The notes: generated from the letters alone by a model not told the origin. 5,439 nt of DNA from Herminiimonas sp. (GCA_014377155.1 JACMQD010000274.1:1-5439); one strand, 5' to 3'. Shown: positions 1 through 5,439, counted from the first letter of the stretch. A program made the numbers and translations.

Positions 1-1818
1 GACATCCATGTGGTGTTCGATGAGAATAATCGTAATCCCGTGCTGCTTGATTTTCCTGATGATCGCAATCAGATCCTTGATATCCGGTGCGGTCAGTCCG
101 GCAGCCGGCTCGTCGAGCAACAGTAGCTTCGGATTCAGACCCAGCGCACGACCGATCTCCAGAAGTCGTTGCTTGCCATACGGTAGATTGCGCGCCTCCT
201 CTTCCGACAGCTCGGAAAGACCGACGAACTGCAGCAAAACGGCGGCACGTTCGTTGGCCGCTTCTTCCTCTCGGCGATGTCGGGGTGTCGACAACATGAC
301 ATCAAGGATATTGCTCTTGAACGTATTGTGCAGACCGACCAGCACGTTCTCGGTGGCGGTCATCTCGCCGAACAGTTGCACATTTTGAAATGTCCTTGCC
401 ACGCCCCCCAACGCGATCGCAGCAGGCGTATTGCCGGAAATGACTTTGTTATCGAATTCGACAGTGCCCGAGGTCGGCTTATAGATGCCGGTCAGGACGT
501 TCATCATCGTACTCTTGCCAGAACCGTTCGGACCGATCAGGCCATGGACCGAACCCCCTGCGATTGCCAGGTCGACCTTGTTGAGTGCCTTCAAGCCACC
601 GAATTGCATCAATATCTGGTTAACCTTCAGAAGAGTCGTCTGGGGAGTCATTCCATGACCTGGTCCGGCAATGCCCACGCCACCCAATTCGCTCGACGCC
701 GCAGCATCGCTTTTCACAGCGCGTCCTGCACTCAAAACGGAACGACCGACCACACTGCGTAGAAAGCCGATGATGCCGTCTTGCAGGTAATACACGACAA
801 ACAAAGTCATCAAGCCGAAAATCGTCAGGCGCCAGTCGACGATGTTTTCAAGTTTGTAGGAAAACAGTGCCATGCCGACCGTCGCAATCACTGGCACCGC
901 AAGTTCGCGTACCGTCTTGCGCCCACGGAATAGCGAGAATCCGCCGGCGATCACCGCGATCAGCGCCGCAGTAGAAGCGATCTTTCTGAAAAGGTTAATA
1001 TCGGCCAGCAGGCTCGGCAACATGACGACGATCAACGCGCCCACCAGCGCACCACTACGCGTTTTTCGTCCTCCCATGATCACCGCCAACAGAAACAGGA
1101 TCGTCAGTTCGAAGTTATAGGTGTTAGGGGAAATGTATTCTTCCGAATACGCATAAAGCGAACCGGCAAGGCCGGCGAGTCCTGCGCTGATAACGAAAGC
1201 GTAGACCTTGTAGCGATAGACCGAAACTCCCATGCAATCCGATGCGATCGGGCTGTCACGCAGCGCCTGGAAGGCACGGCCAAGATGCGACTTGAGGATA
1301 CGATGCACCACGATCAGCGAAAGCACCATGACGCCGGCAACCAAATAGAAGAACTCCACCTCGTTGACCTTGTGGCCGAAGAAGACGGGCTTGACCACCT
1401 TGAGACCCATTGGCCCCTGGGTAAGGAACGTCATTTCGTTGATGAGAATCTGGATGATGGTGCCGAACGCAAGCGTTACCATCGCCAAGTATGGACCTGT
1501 GACCCGCAAGGCAGGCAATGCCAGAAGCGCCCCAAACAAGGCAGTCACCGCAATACTCGCAGGCGCCGCGACCAGAAATGGCACACCGAATTTCAGCCAA
1601 AGCACCCCGGTGGTATAAGACCCGATGCCGAACAACCCCGCATGACCGAGCGACACCTGACCGGTGTAGCCGACCACGATATCCAGGCCGAATAGAAGAA
1701 TGGCATAGATCAGGATCGTTTCAGCCAGATGGATGTAGTACGGGTTATGAAATACCAGGGGAAAGGCAGCCAAAGCTGCAATCCCGACGATCGACAGGGC
1801 CAGCGTCTTTTTGTTCAT
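1..1818 (-). CDS. livM-livG: Fused branched-chain amino acid ABC transporter permease/ATPase (LivM-LivG), 3' end cut by window edge
   Basis: One uninterrupted frame of 606 codons reads from ATG at 1818 to base 1 with no stop. Residues 1 to about 300 are a LivM-type inner-membrane permease: many hydrophobic segments, the family motif GYTGQVSLGHAGLFGIGSY (50-68), and a cytoplasmic coupling loop ALRDSPIASDCMG (185-197). Residues 303-350 add one or two further hydrophobic segments, followed by a polar Ala/Gly/Ser-rich linker (about 360-389). From M390 the sequence is a LivG-type ATPase: Walker A GPNGSGKST (429-437), Q-loop Q478, signature LPYGKQ (545-550), Walker B LLLLDEP (565-571), D-loop AAGLT, and H-switch H602. 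About 35-40 C-terminal residues are missing beyond the edge. The start lies 2 bases after the livH stop, with only a weak purine-rich ribosome site, so translational coupling to livH is likely. Known for the family: permease and ATPase are separate proteins in E. coli; fused versions occur in Burkholderiales. Substrate specificity is inferred. Confidence 0.93.
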   Translation of the reverse strand, partial: MNKKTLALSIVGIAALAAFPLVFHNPYYIHLAETILIYAILLFGLDIVVGYTGQVSLGHAGLFGIGSYTTGVLWLKFGVPFLVAAPASIAVTALFGALLALPALRVTGPYLAMVTLAFGTIIQILINEMTFLTQGPMGLKVVKPVFFGHKVNEVEFFYLVAGVMVLSLIVVHRILKSHLGRAFQALRDSPIASDCMGVSVYRYKVYAFVISAGLAGLAGSLYAYSEEYISPNTYNFELTILFLLAVIMGGRKTRSGALVGALIVVMLPSLLADINLFRKIASTAALIAVIAGGFSLFRGRKTVRELAVPVIATVGMALFSYKLENIVDWRLTIFGLMTLFVVYYLQDGIIGFLRSVVGRSVLSAGRAVKSDAAASSELGGVGIAGPGHGMTPQTTLLKVNQILMQFGGLKALNKVDLAIAGGSVHGLIGPNGSGKSTMMNVLTGIYKPTSGTVEFDNKVISGNTPAAIALGGVARTFQNVQLFGEMTATENVLVGLHNTFKSNILDVMLSTPRHRREEEAANERAAVLLQFVGLSELSEEEARNLPYGKQRLLEIGRALGLNPKLLLLDEPAAGLTAPDIKDLIAIIRKIKQHGITIILIEHHMDV

Positions 1819-1820
1819 GT

Positions 1821-2714
1821 TTACACTTTCTTGATGGCGGTTTTGCCGAACAGTCCGGCCGGCTTGATCGCCAGAACCAGCAGCAACAGAACCAGGCCAG
1901 GTACTTCCTTATAGCCCGTCGAGATATAGAAGCCGGTCAATGTCTCGGCGAGGCCGATCATCAAGCCACCGACGATAACGCCCATGCCCGAAGTCAGACC
2001 GCCGACGATCGCCACGGCGAATGCCTTCAGTCCCAGTGCAGTACCCATCGTGGCGCCGGTCAGTGTCAACGGCGCGACCAGAACGCCGGCGAACGCCGCG
2101 GTCGCCGACGACAGCGCATAGGAAAAGGTAATCACGCGACTGGTGTTGATACCCATCAGTCCTGCCGCGTCACGGTCGTTCGCCGTCGCAACGACTGCCT
2201 TGCCGTAGATCGATTTGCGATTAAAAATTTCCACGGCGACCATCATTGCGACCGCACCGAGTACCACCACCACCTGCATCGGCTGCACATTGGCACCGAA
2301 AACCTGAAAAGGCGTCGCGGTGAGTGGCGTAGGAAAGGTCAAGTCGTCCTTGCCCCAGATATTTTCTGCAACGTTCTTAAAGATGATCGCCAGCGCGATC
2401 GTCGACATGATCCAGCCGAATTCGGATTTGATCTTGATCGCCGGCCGCACACCGATCCACTCGACCAGTGCGCCTTGCAAACCACCGAACACGATTACCA
2501 CCGGAATCATCAGCCAGTAATTAAGATACGGCCCGCCATGAATGTTACCGACCAAGCTCAGCCCGACCAGAGCGCCCAACATCAGCGCTTCACCCTGCCC
2601 GAAGTTCAAGGTTCCAGATGTTGCGAAAGTAAGTTGGTAGCCGAAGGCGATGACGGCGTAGATCATGCCCAGCGAGATACCGCTGAAGACCAGTTGCAGG
2701 AGGATTTCCATCAT
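1821..2714 (-). CDS. livH: Branched-chain amino acid ABC transporter permease LivH
   Basis: 297-residue inner-membrane permease, the usual LivH length. It pairs with the LivM part of the next gene to form the transport channel. Visible evidence: the N-terminal family pattern GISLGMIYAVIAFGYQLTF followed by GTLNFGQGE, about eight hydrophobic stretches, the cytoplasmic coupling loop ANDRDAAGLMGINTSRVITF in the middle, and the C-terminal ending LAIKPAGLFGK typical of LivH. Two adjacent ATG codons (2714 and 2711) could start it. A GGA ribosome-binding core at 2721-2719 is 4 bases before the first and 7 before the second, so the second is slightly better placed; the difference is one Met. The stop TAA is 2 bases before the livM-livG start, which marks one operon. 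A long plus-strand open frame lies opposite and is a shadow. Amino acid specificity is inferred from family, not read from the sequence. Confidence 0.95.
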   Translation of the reverse strand: MMEILLQLVFSGISLGMIYAVIAFGYQLTFATSGTLNFGQGEALMLGALVGLSLVGNIHGGPYLNYWLMIPVVIVFGGLQGALVEWIGVRPAIKIKSEFGWIMSTIALAIIFKNVAENIWGKDDLTFPTPLTATPFQVFGANVQPMQVVVVLGAVAMMVAVEIFNRKSIYGKAVVATANDRDAAGLMGINTSRVITFSYALSSATAAFAGVLVAPLTLTGATMGTALGLKAFAVAIVGGLTSGMGVIVGGLMIGLAETLTGFYISTGYKEVPGLVLLLLVLAIKPAGLFGKTAIKKV

Positions 2715-2728
2715 TTTTTCCGAGGGGC

Positions 2729-2743
2729 GGCATCGTCGATGCC
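2729..2743 (-). other. Short perfect inverted repeat just upstream of the livH ribosome site
   Basis: The 15 bases are GGCATCG, a single T, then CGATGCC (plus strand), a perfect inverted repeat with 7-base arms. In livJHMG mRNA this could fold into a 5-bp stem with a 5-base loop, ending about 7 bases before the GGA core of the livH ribosome site. Seen in sequence: the symmetry and position. Inferred: an effect on livH translation, or a protein-binding site. It could also be chance. Confidence 0.4.
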
Positions 2744-2759
2744 ATGGTCATTCGTAACA

Positions 2760-2792
2760 AAGGCCAGTTCCGAATAGTCGAAAACTGGCCTT
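2760..2792 (-). terminator. Intercistronic hairpin after livJ: attenuator or mRNA-stabilising stem
   Basis: Perfect 10-bp inverted repeat: AAGGCCAGTT (2760-2769) and AACTGGCCTT (2783-2792) around a 13-base loop. It starts about 42 bases after the livJ stop on the minus strand. The stem has no clean U-run after it (the mRNA continues as UUGUUACG), so it is a poor full terminator. A partial terminator, or a barrier protecting the livJ 3' end from exonucleases, would give more binding protein than permease, as is usual in binding-protein transporters. The stem is seen; the role is inferred. Confidence 0.55.
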
Positions 2793-2834
2793 CACGAGTA
2801 AGGCACGATGTGGTGGAACCCTATGCCGTCGACC

Positions 2835-3992
2835 TTATTTTGCCAAGACCACGTGTCCGGCCTTGACCTCGCCGAAGACGGTCATGTTGGCCTTGATGGC
2901 TTCATGATCGTCGTGCGTGAACGGTTTGCTATAGGAAGCCACCACGCCATCGACCTTTTCATTCAGGTTTTCTAAAGCAGCACGTACCTTCGGTCCATCG
3001 GTGGAACCTGCCTGCTTGATCGCAGCGGCCAGCAGATAGATCGAATCGTACCCTTGCGCAGCCGACACCGGTGAAGGAATACGGCCGTTAGGCGGATTGT
3101 AGGTCTTGACGTAGCCATCGATGAAGGCCTTGCGCTTTGGCGTATTCGGATCCTGGATGAAAGTCTGAGGCATGATGGCGCCCTCGCCATTCTTGCCCGC
3201 ATTGTCGATGAAGTTCGCCATTGACAAGGTCCAGCTGCCTACCAGCGGCACTTTCCAACCGAGCTTTTCCATGCCGTTTGCGATCTGTGCCAGTTCAGGA
3301 CCGATACCGTAGGTGATGACGACTTGGGCGCCAGCCTGTTTTGCTTTCAACAGCTGCGCGGTCATATCCACGTCCTTGATGTTGTATTTTTCGATTGCGA
3401 CGGCCTTGATGCCACGCTTGTCGAGGGCTTTTTCCAGATCTTCGCGACCGAGCTGACCGTAGTTCGTCGAGTCCGCGAGAATCGCCACCTTGTTCAACTT
3501 ACGCTTGCCGACCACTTCGTCGACGATCATCGCCGTCTGGATCGAGTCGTTGGCCGAGGTGCGGAAAATGTAGTTGTCCGGCTGGTCGGCGAACTGCTTG
3601 GTGATGATGCTGCCGGTGGCGACGTTGTTGATCACCGGGATTTTCGCTTCCTGATAAAAACGCTGCGACGCCAACGCCACACCTGTATTGATGAAGCCGA
3701 CGGTAGCAACGACTTTTTCCTTGTTAATCAACTCCTGGGCCACCTGAACGCTACGTTCGTTCTTGGCTTCCTCGTCGCGCTCGACCAGTTCAATGGGTCG
3801 ACCCATAATGCCGCCCTTGTCGTTAATTTCCTTGGCAGCCAGTTTGACGCCATCGCGCATCGACACGCCCATCGGCGCCGAACCGCCGGTGAAAGGACCT
3901 GAGACACCGATCTTGATCGGTTCGGCAGCAAAGCCATTGAACGACAAAGTTGCAACAGCAGCAGCAATCAGTAAATTGAGTTTTTGTGACAT
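2835..3992 (-). CDS. livJ: Periplasmic branched-chain amino acid-binding protein (LivJ/LivK type)
   Basis: 385-residue periplasmic solute-binding protein (type I periplasmic binding fold, Peripla_BP_6-like) that delivers ligand to the LivH/LivM channel. The N-terminus is a Sec signal peptide: KLNLLIAAAVATLSF hydrophobic core, with likely signal peptidase I cleavage after GFA at residue 22 (GFA|AEP). The mature protein opens with IKIGVSGPFTGGSAPMG, typical for the family, followed by DGVKLAAKEINDKGGIMGRPI and the ligand-pocket region VGFINTGVALA and INNVATGS. The later YGQLGREDLEKAL, the QGYDSIYLLAAAIKQAG helix and the C-terminal VFGEVKAGHVVLAK are also family-like. Start choice: ATG at 3992 has an AGAGGG ribosome site (4004-3999) 6 bases upstream. 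It is first in the operon, 120 bases before livH. The ligand could be Leu/Ile/Val or another amino acid or small amide, since Burkholderiales carry many divergent paralogues. Confidence 0.95.
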   Translation of the reverse strand: MSQKLNLLIAAAVATLSFNGFAAEPIKIGVSGPFTGGSAPMGVSMRDGVKLAAKEINDKGGIMGRPIELVERDEEAKNERSVQVAQELINKEKVVATVGFINTGVALASQRFYQEAKIPVINNVATGSIITKQFADQPDNYIFRTSANDSIQTAMIVDEVVGKRKLNKVAILADSTNYGQLGREDLEKALDKRGIKAVAIEKYNIKDVDMTAQLLKAKQAGAQVVITYGIGPELAQIANGMEKLGWKVPLVGSWTLSMANFIDNAGKNGEGAIMPQTFIQDPNTPKRKAFIDGYVKTYNPPNGRIPSPVSAAQGYDSIYLLAAAIKQAGSTDGPKVRAALENLNEKVDGVVASYSKPFTHDDHEAIKANMTVFGEVKAGHVVLAK

Positions 3993-4007
3993 TTGAGTCC
4001 CTCTGTA

Positions 4008-4037
4008 GTTATATTTATAACAGCATCACTATGAAAA
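4008..4037 (-). promoter_or_regulatory. Candidate livJ promoter with overlapping palindrome
   Basis: Reading the minus strand toward livJ, TTTTCA (4037-4032) could be a -35 element and TATAAC (4013-4008) a -10 element, 18 bases apart; a second -10-like TATAAA lies at 4019-4014. The -10 region coincides with the perfect inverted repeat GTTATA-TT-TATAAC (4008-4021), which could be an operator or simple AT-richness. The transcription start would be only about 10-15 bases before the AGAGGG ribosome site, a short leader. The match to consensus is modest. Confidence 0.35.
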
Positions 4038-4144
4038 CTTTAATTTTTCGTGCGACTTATTGTAGGGTCCACAAATCGTCCAAGCAACAAAAAGTTCGTG
4101 CTGCAATGCGCCATTCGCCTATAAAACGATGAGGGATAATACTA
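4022..4144. other. Intergenic region upstream of livJ; no gene seen
   Basis: No open frame with coding character lies here on either strand. The stretch is AT-rich next to livJ and is the expected place for livJ regulatory sites. A short imperfect dyad, TTGT/ACAA around AGGGTCC, lies at 4060-4074; it does not match a regulator motif I know. On the plus strand, TATAAA (4120-4125) and GATAAT (4135-4140) resemble -10 elements but have no convincing -35 partner. Confidence 0.4.
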
Positions 4145-4274
4145 ATGACGAGGAGCGTGGAAAAAAGAATGAAAAAACAGCGATGTACTCAAAGAGGAGA
4201 ACTGAGAAGACAACAAAGAGGAAAAAAATACAAAAACGAGGACGAAAAAAATCCTCGGCAAGCCGAGGATTTTT
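4131..4274 (+). ncRNA. Possible GGA-rich small RNA ending at the csp-side terminator (speculative)
   Basis: From 4145 to 4250 about 86 of 106 plus-strand bases are purines. GGA occurs at 4134, 4152, 4159, 4196, 4220, 4240 and 4267, five of them as AGGA. The stretch runs straight into a strong hairpin followed by TTTTT on this strand. Repeated (A)GGA motifs plus an intrinsic terminator are features of CsrA/RsmA-binding small RNAs, but those usually present GGA in hairpin loops, and pyrimidines here are too few for many stems. No good plus-strand promoter is seen: GATAAT at 4135-4140 lacks a -35. The composition is observed; transcription and role are guesses. Confidence 0.2.
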
Positions 4275-4300
4275 GTCGATTATTCAGCGTTAATAATTGA
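4145..4300 (+). CDS. Possible 51-residue, highly basic small ORF (doubtful)
   Basis: ATG at 4145 opens 51 codons ending at TGA 4298-4300. A GAGGG ribosome-like site (4131-4135) lies 9 bases upstream, unusually good for a chance ORF. The peptide starts MTRSVEKRMKKQRC and is dominated by Lys, Arg, Gln and Glu, reflecting the purine-rich DNA; it has no membrane segment or motif I recognise. Against it: the frame reads through the terminator hairpin, so a plus-strand transcript ending at 4274 would lack the stop codon, and the composition alone makes stops rare. Not homologous to anything I know. Confidence 0.15.
   Translation: MTRSVEKRMKKQRCTQRGELRRQQRGKKYKNEDEKNPRQAEDFCRLFSVNN
4245..4274 (-). 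terminator. Strong Rho-independent terminator of the csp gene, symmetric enough to act both ways
   Basis: Perfect 9-bp stem ATCCTCGGC (4251-4259) with GCCGAGGAT (4262-4270), effectively a tight CAAG-type loop. On the minus strand, downstream of the cold-shock gene, the stem is followed by seven T residues (4251-4245). On the plus strand it is followed by TTTTT (4270-4274). It lies about 39 bases after the csp stop and insulates csp from livJ. It would also stop any plus-strand transcript coming from 4130-4250. Confidence 0.88.
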
Positions 4301-4308
4301 TCGTGATA

Positions 4309-4512
4309 CTAGATCGGCTGAATGTTCGAAGCTTGCTTGCCTTTAGGGCCGGCAGTTACTTCGAAAGAAACGCGCTGGTTCTCTTGAAGTGATTTGAAGC
4401 CGTTCGACTGGATAGCCGAGAAATGCGCGAACAGATCTTCGCCGCCTTCGTCAGGGGTAATGAAGCCAAAACCCTTCGAATCATTGAACCATTTTACGAT
4501 ACCAGTTGCCAT
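4309..4512 (-). CDS. cspA: Cold-shock protein, CspA family
   Basis: 67-residue single cold-shock domain, the standard length for the family. It binds single-stranded RNA and DNA in the cytoplasm and melts mRNA secondary structure; whether this paralogue is cold-induced or constitutive cannot be read here. Visible: N-terminal [15 protein letters not shown] containing RNP1 (KGFGFI, 13-18), the RNP2-like DLFAHFSAI (26-34; many members have V where this has A), NQRVSFEV, and a C-terminal [13 protein letters not shown]. The start ATG at 4512 has AGGA six bases upstream. The gene is monocistronic: its own promoter and long leader lie upstream and a strong terminator just downstream. It points away from the sensor gene at 4814. 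The csp letter is uncertain because these paralogues are hard to tell apart. Confidence 0.96.
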   Translation of the reverse strand: MATGIVKWFNDSKGFGFITPDEGGEDLFAHFSAIQSNGFKSLQENQRVSFEVTAGPKGKQASNIQPI

Positions 4513-4615
4513 TGCAATTCCTATATTTCAGTTAAGTTGGGCAGTTGCCCTTTGGATCGTTTCAACCAAGACAGGAATGACAGACTAACTGCACCACAAG
4601 CTCGAATCTCAACGA
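4513..4615 (-). promoter_or_regulatory. csp 5' leader of about 100 bases with small hairpin before the ribosome site
   Basis: If transcription starts about 7 bases after the TATAAT at 4627-4622, the csp mRNA has a leader of about 100 bases. It ends in an AGGA ribosome site (4522-4519) six bases before ATG. A GGGC-AGTT-GCCC inverted repeat (4539-4550) lies about 17 bases upstream of that site. Long structured leaders are typical of cold-induced csp genes, where folding changes with temperature; this role is inferred and no clear cold-box match was established. Confidence 0.5.
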
Positions 4616-4621
4616 TTTCTG

Positions 4622-4649
4622 ATTATAACGGATAAATAAAATAAATCAA
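4622..4649 (-). promoter_or_regulatory. Sigma-70 promoter for csp
   Basis: On the minus strand TTGATT (4649-4644, four of six matches to the -35 consensus) is 16 bases from a perfect TATAAT (4627-4622). The spacer and upstream DNA are very AT-rich, which favours strong promoter activity. Confidence 0.7.
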
Positions 4650-4813
4650 TAAAAGTTGTAGTAAGAATCTTTAACAATGTTGCGTCGATAACGACATACT
4701 CCAAAGCGCGCCATGTTGCCGTATGACAGGGCTTGCTGATAAAGTACCTGGATAGTCGAACACATCTCTACTGACTGCTGCGTGGCCTTCCAATTCTCAT
4801 AAAGCGAATCCGC
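4650..4813 (+). promoter_or_regulatory. Divergent upstream region of the sensor gene; only a weak promoter candidate
   Basis: No gene is seen between the csp promoter and the sensor start. The best plus-strand promoter candidate is TTGCCG (4716-4721) with GATAAA (4738-4743), a 16-base spacer and four of six matches in each box. The sensor start has only a weak AAAG ribosome-like sequence (4801-4804) and no clear AGGAGG core. An in-frame TGA at 4772-4774 bars any upstream extension past that point. Confidence 0.25.
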
Positions 4814-5439
4814 ATGATCGCTGGTTCAATCCTGACCCAACTGCGAAAAGCCTGGCCTCTGTTCCTGGTCTGCATTGCATTGACGATCACAGCCATTATC
4901 GGTCAGACCTGGTGGGCGATCGCGCAGGACCGTACCCTGACGATCGAACAGGAAACGATCTCCAGCCTCGCCGCGGTACGCTCTATAGAAGAACACGCCA
5001 CGCGAACCCTCCAAGACGCGGAACGCGCCGTCGGCGCCATTATCGACACCATCCGTGAAGATGTCGGAGAGAACGGGCATCTTCCGCCGGAACAATCGTT
5101 ACGCGGAATGATGATCCGCCAGCGCCAGGAGAGCGCTCATATACAGTCGCTGCGGTATATCAATACCGCCGGATGGAGCAATATCTCCACTTCGCCGCTC
5201 CTCACGGATGCGATCGACCTCGGCAATCGTAAATACATCCGGGATCTGCTCGATAGCGACGATCCACATCTCACTATCGTCGGCAGCCCCGTCAAGAGTC
5301 GTGCCGACAACCAGTGGATCCTGCCGCTGGCGCGCAACTTGTACGACCTGTCCGGTCGCCGCCTGGGCATTATCGCCGCCTATATCAACATCACGTATTT
5401 CAGCGATTTTTATCAGCGTATAGCGACCGATCGTCATGC
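4814..5439 (+). CDS. Membrane-anchored sensor protein with periplasmic PDC/dCache-like domain, 3' end cut by window edge
   Basis: 208 codons are visible from ATG at 4814, the first start after an in-frame TGA at 4772; the frame stays open to the right edge. Residues 13-36 are a hydrophobic membrane segment (WPLFLVCIALTITAIIG core) after a short basic N-terminus. Residues 37-85 look like an amphipathic helical stalk (TIEQETISSLAAVRSIEEHA and on). From about 95 the sequence resembles the extracytoplasmic PDC/Cache sensors of bacterial kinases and cyclic-di-GMP enzymes: SLRYINTAGW (112-121), RKYIRDLL (139-146), LTIVGSPVKSR (153-163), WILPLARNLYDLSGRRLG (168-185) and YINITYFSDFYQ (190-201). These proteins sense small ligands in the periplasm and signal through a cytoplasmic output domain, often GGDEF/EAL or histidine kinase. 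The output here lies off the window, so function is unassigned. It is divergent from csp with no visible link to the liv operon. Confidence 0.8.
   Translation, partial: MIAGSILTQLRKAWPLFLVCIALTITAIIGQTWWAIAQDRTLTIEQETISSLAAVRSIEEHATRTLQDAERAVGAIIDTIREDVGENGHLPPEQSLRGMMIRQRQESAHIQSLRYINTAGWSNISTSPLLTDAIDLGNRKYIRDLLDSDDPHLTIVGSPVKSRADNQWILPLARNLYDLSGRRLGIIAAYINITYFSDFYQRIATDRH

Noticed and set aside
545..550. Defective ABC signature (LPYGKQ instead of LSGGQ)
   Set aside because: The LivG family normally has a Y at the first glycine, and I recall LPYGKQ in the fused permease/ATPase subfamily, so this is not evidence for loss of activity.
649..651. Independent livG gene starting at ATG 651
   Set aside because: There is no stop between the LivM part and this Met, and the upstream ribosome-like sequence is weak and too close, so a fusion is the simpler reading. 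An internal start is kept only as a possibility.
277..762. Plus-strand open frame of 161 codons opposite the LivG part
   Set aside because: The minus strand encodes the Walker A and Q-loop motifs here; the plus-strand product is composition-driven and unrecognisable.
1256..1600. Minus-strand 114-codon open frame within LivM
   Set aside because: It is in another frame inside the livM coding sequence; the real LivM frame is continuous through it.
1518..2777. Plus-strand open frame of 419 codons opposite livM-livG and livH
   Set aside because: It lies opposite clear permease genes. Its product is rich in Arg, Gln, His and Asp with no recognisable domain, typical of the antisense of GC-biased codons. 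The opposite strand has full family motifs.
3324..3902. Plus-strand open frame of 192 codons opposite livJ
   Set aside because: It is a mirror of the livJ codons; no ribosome site or domain, and livJ is unambiguous on the other strand.
4060..4074. TTGT/ACAA dyad upstream of livJ as an operator
   Set aside because: Only four matched bases per arm before a mismatch, and it matches no regulator consensus I know.
4826..5437. Minus-strand open frames opposite the sensor gene
   Set aside because: The plus strand gives a membrane anchor and PDC-like motifs in one long frame; the minus-strand frames are two short pieces with no known domain.

Overview
The window looks like chromosomal DNA of a Gram-negative betaproteobacterium, most likely Burkholderiales and perhaps Oxalobacteraceae. 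This is inferred from the style of the proteins: a LivJ-type binding protein, a permease fused to its ATPase, and a CspA of the beta-proteobacterial type. Composition is moderately GC-rich in the genes and clearly AT-rich between them. No mobile element, tRNA, rRNA or CRISPR array is visible.

Right to left on the minus strand lies a high-affinity branched-chain amino acid (HAAT family) ABC import operon. Its order is livJ (periplasmic binding protein, 2835-3992), livH (permease, 1821-2714), then one long reading frame from 1818 that joins LivM (second permease) to LivG (ATPase). That frame runs off the left edge after the ATPase H-switch. A livF gene would be expected just outside. LivJ captures the ligand in the periplasm, LivH and LivM form the membrane channel, and LivG (with LivF) hydrolyses ATP. 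The livJ-livH gap of about 120 bases holds two inverted repeats that may set the ratio of binding protein to permease.

Upstream of livJ is a gap of about 315 bases. It contains a candidate livJ promoter overlapped by a small palindrome, an extremely purine-rich stretch with repeated GGA motifs and a possible 51-codon ORF on the plus strand, and a strong hairpin terminator with A and T runs on both sides. Next, also on the minus strand, is a cold-shock protein gene (4309-4512) with a recognisable sigma-70 promoter and a leader of about 100 bases.

Divergent from the cold-shock gene, a plus-strand gene starts at 4814 and leaves the right edge. Its 208 visible residues are a membrane anchor, a helical stalk and a periplasmic PDC/dCache-like sensor domain, so it is the input end of a signalling protein whose output domain is not visible.

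This is mostly ordinary core-genome content. The points most worth a second look are the LivM-LivG fusion with its extra membrane segment, the livJ-livH hairpins, and the GGA-rich transcript candidate between livJ and csp. I did not find a clearly new multi-gene system.
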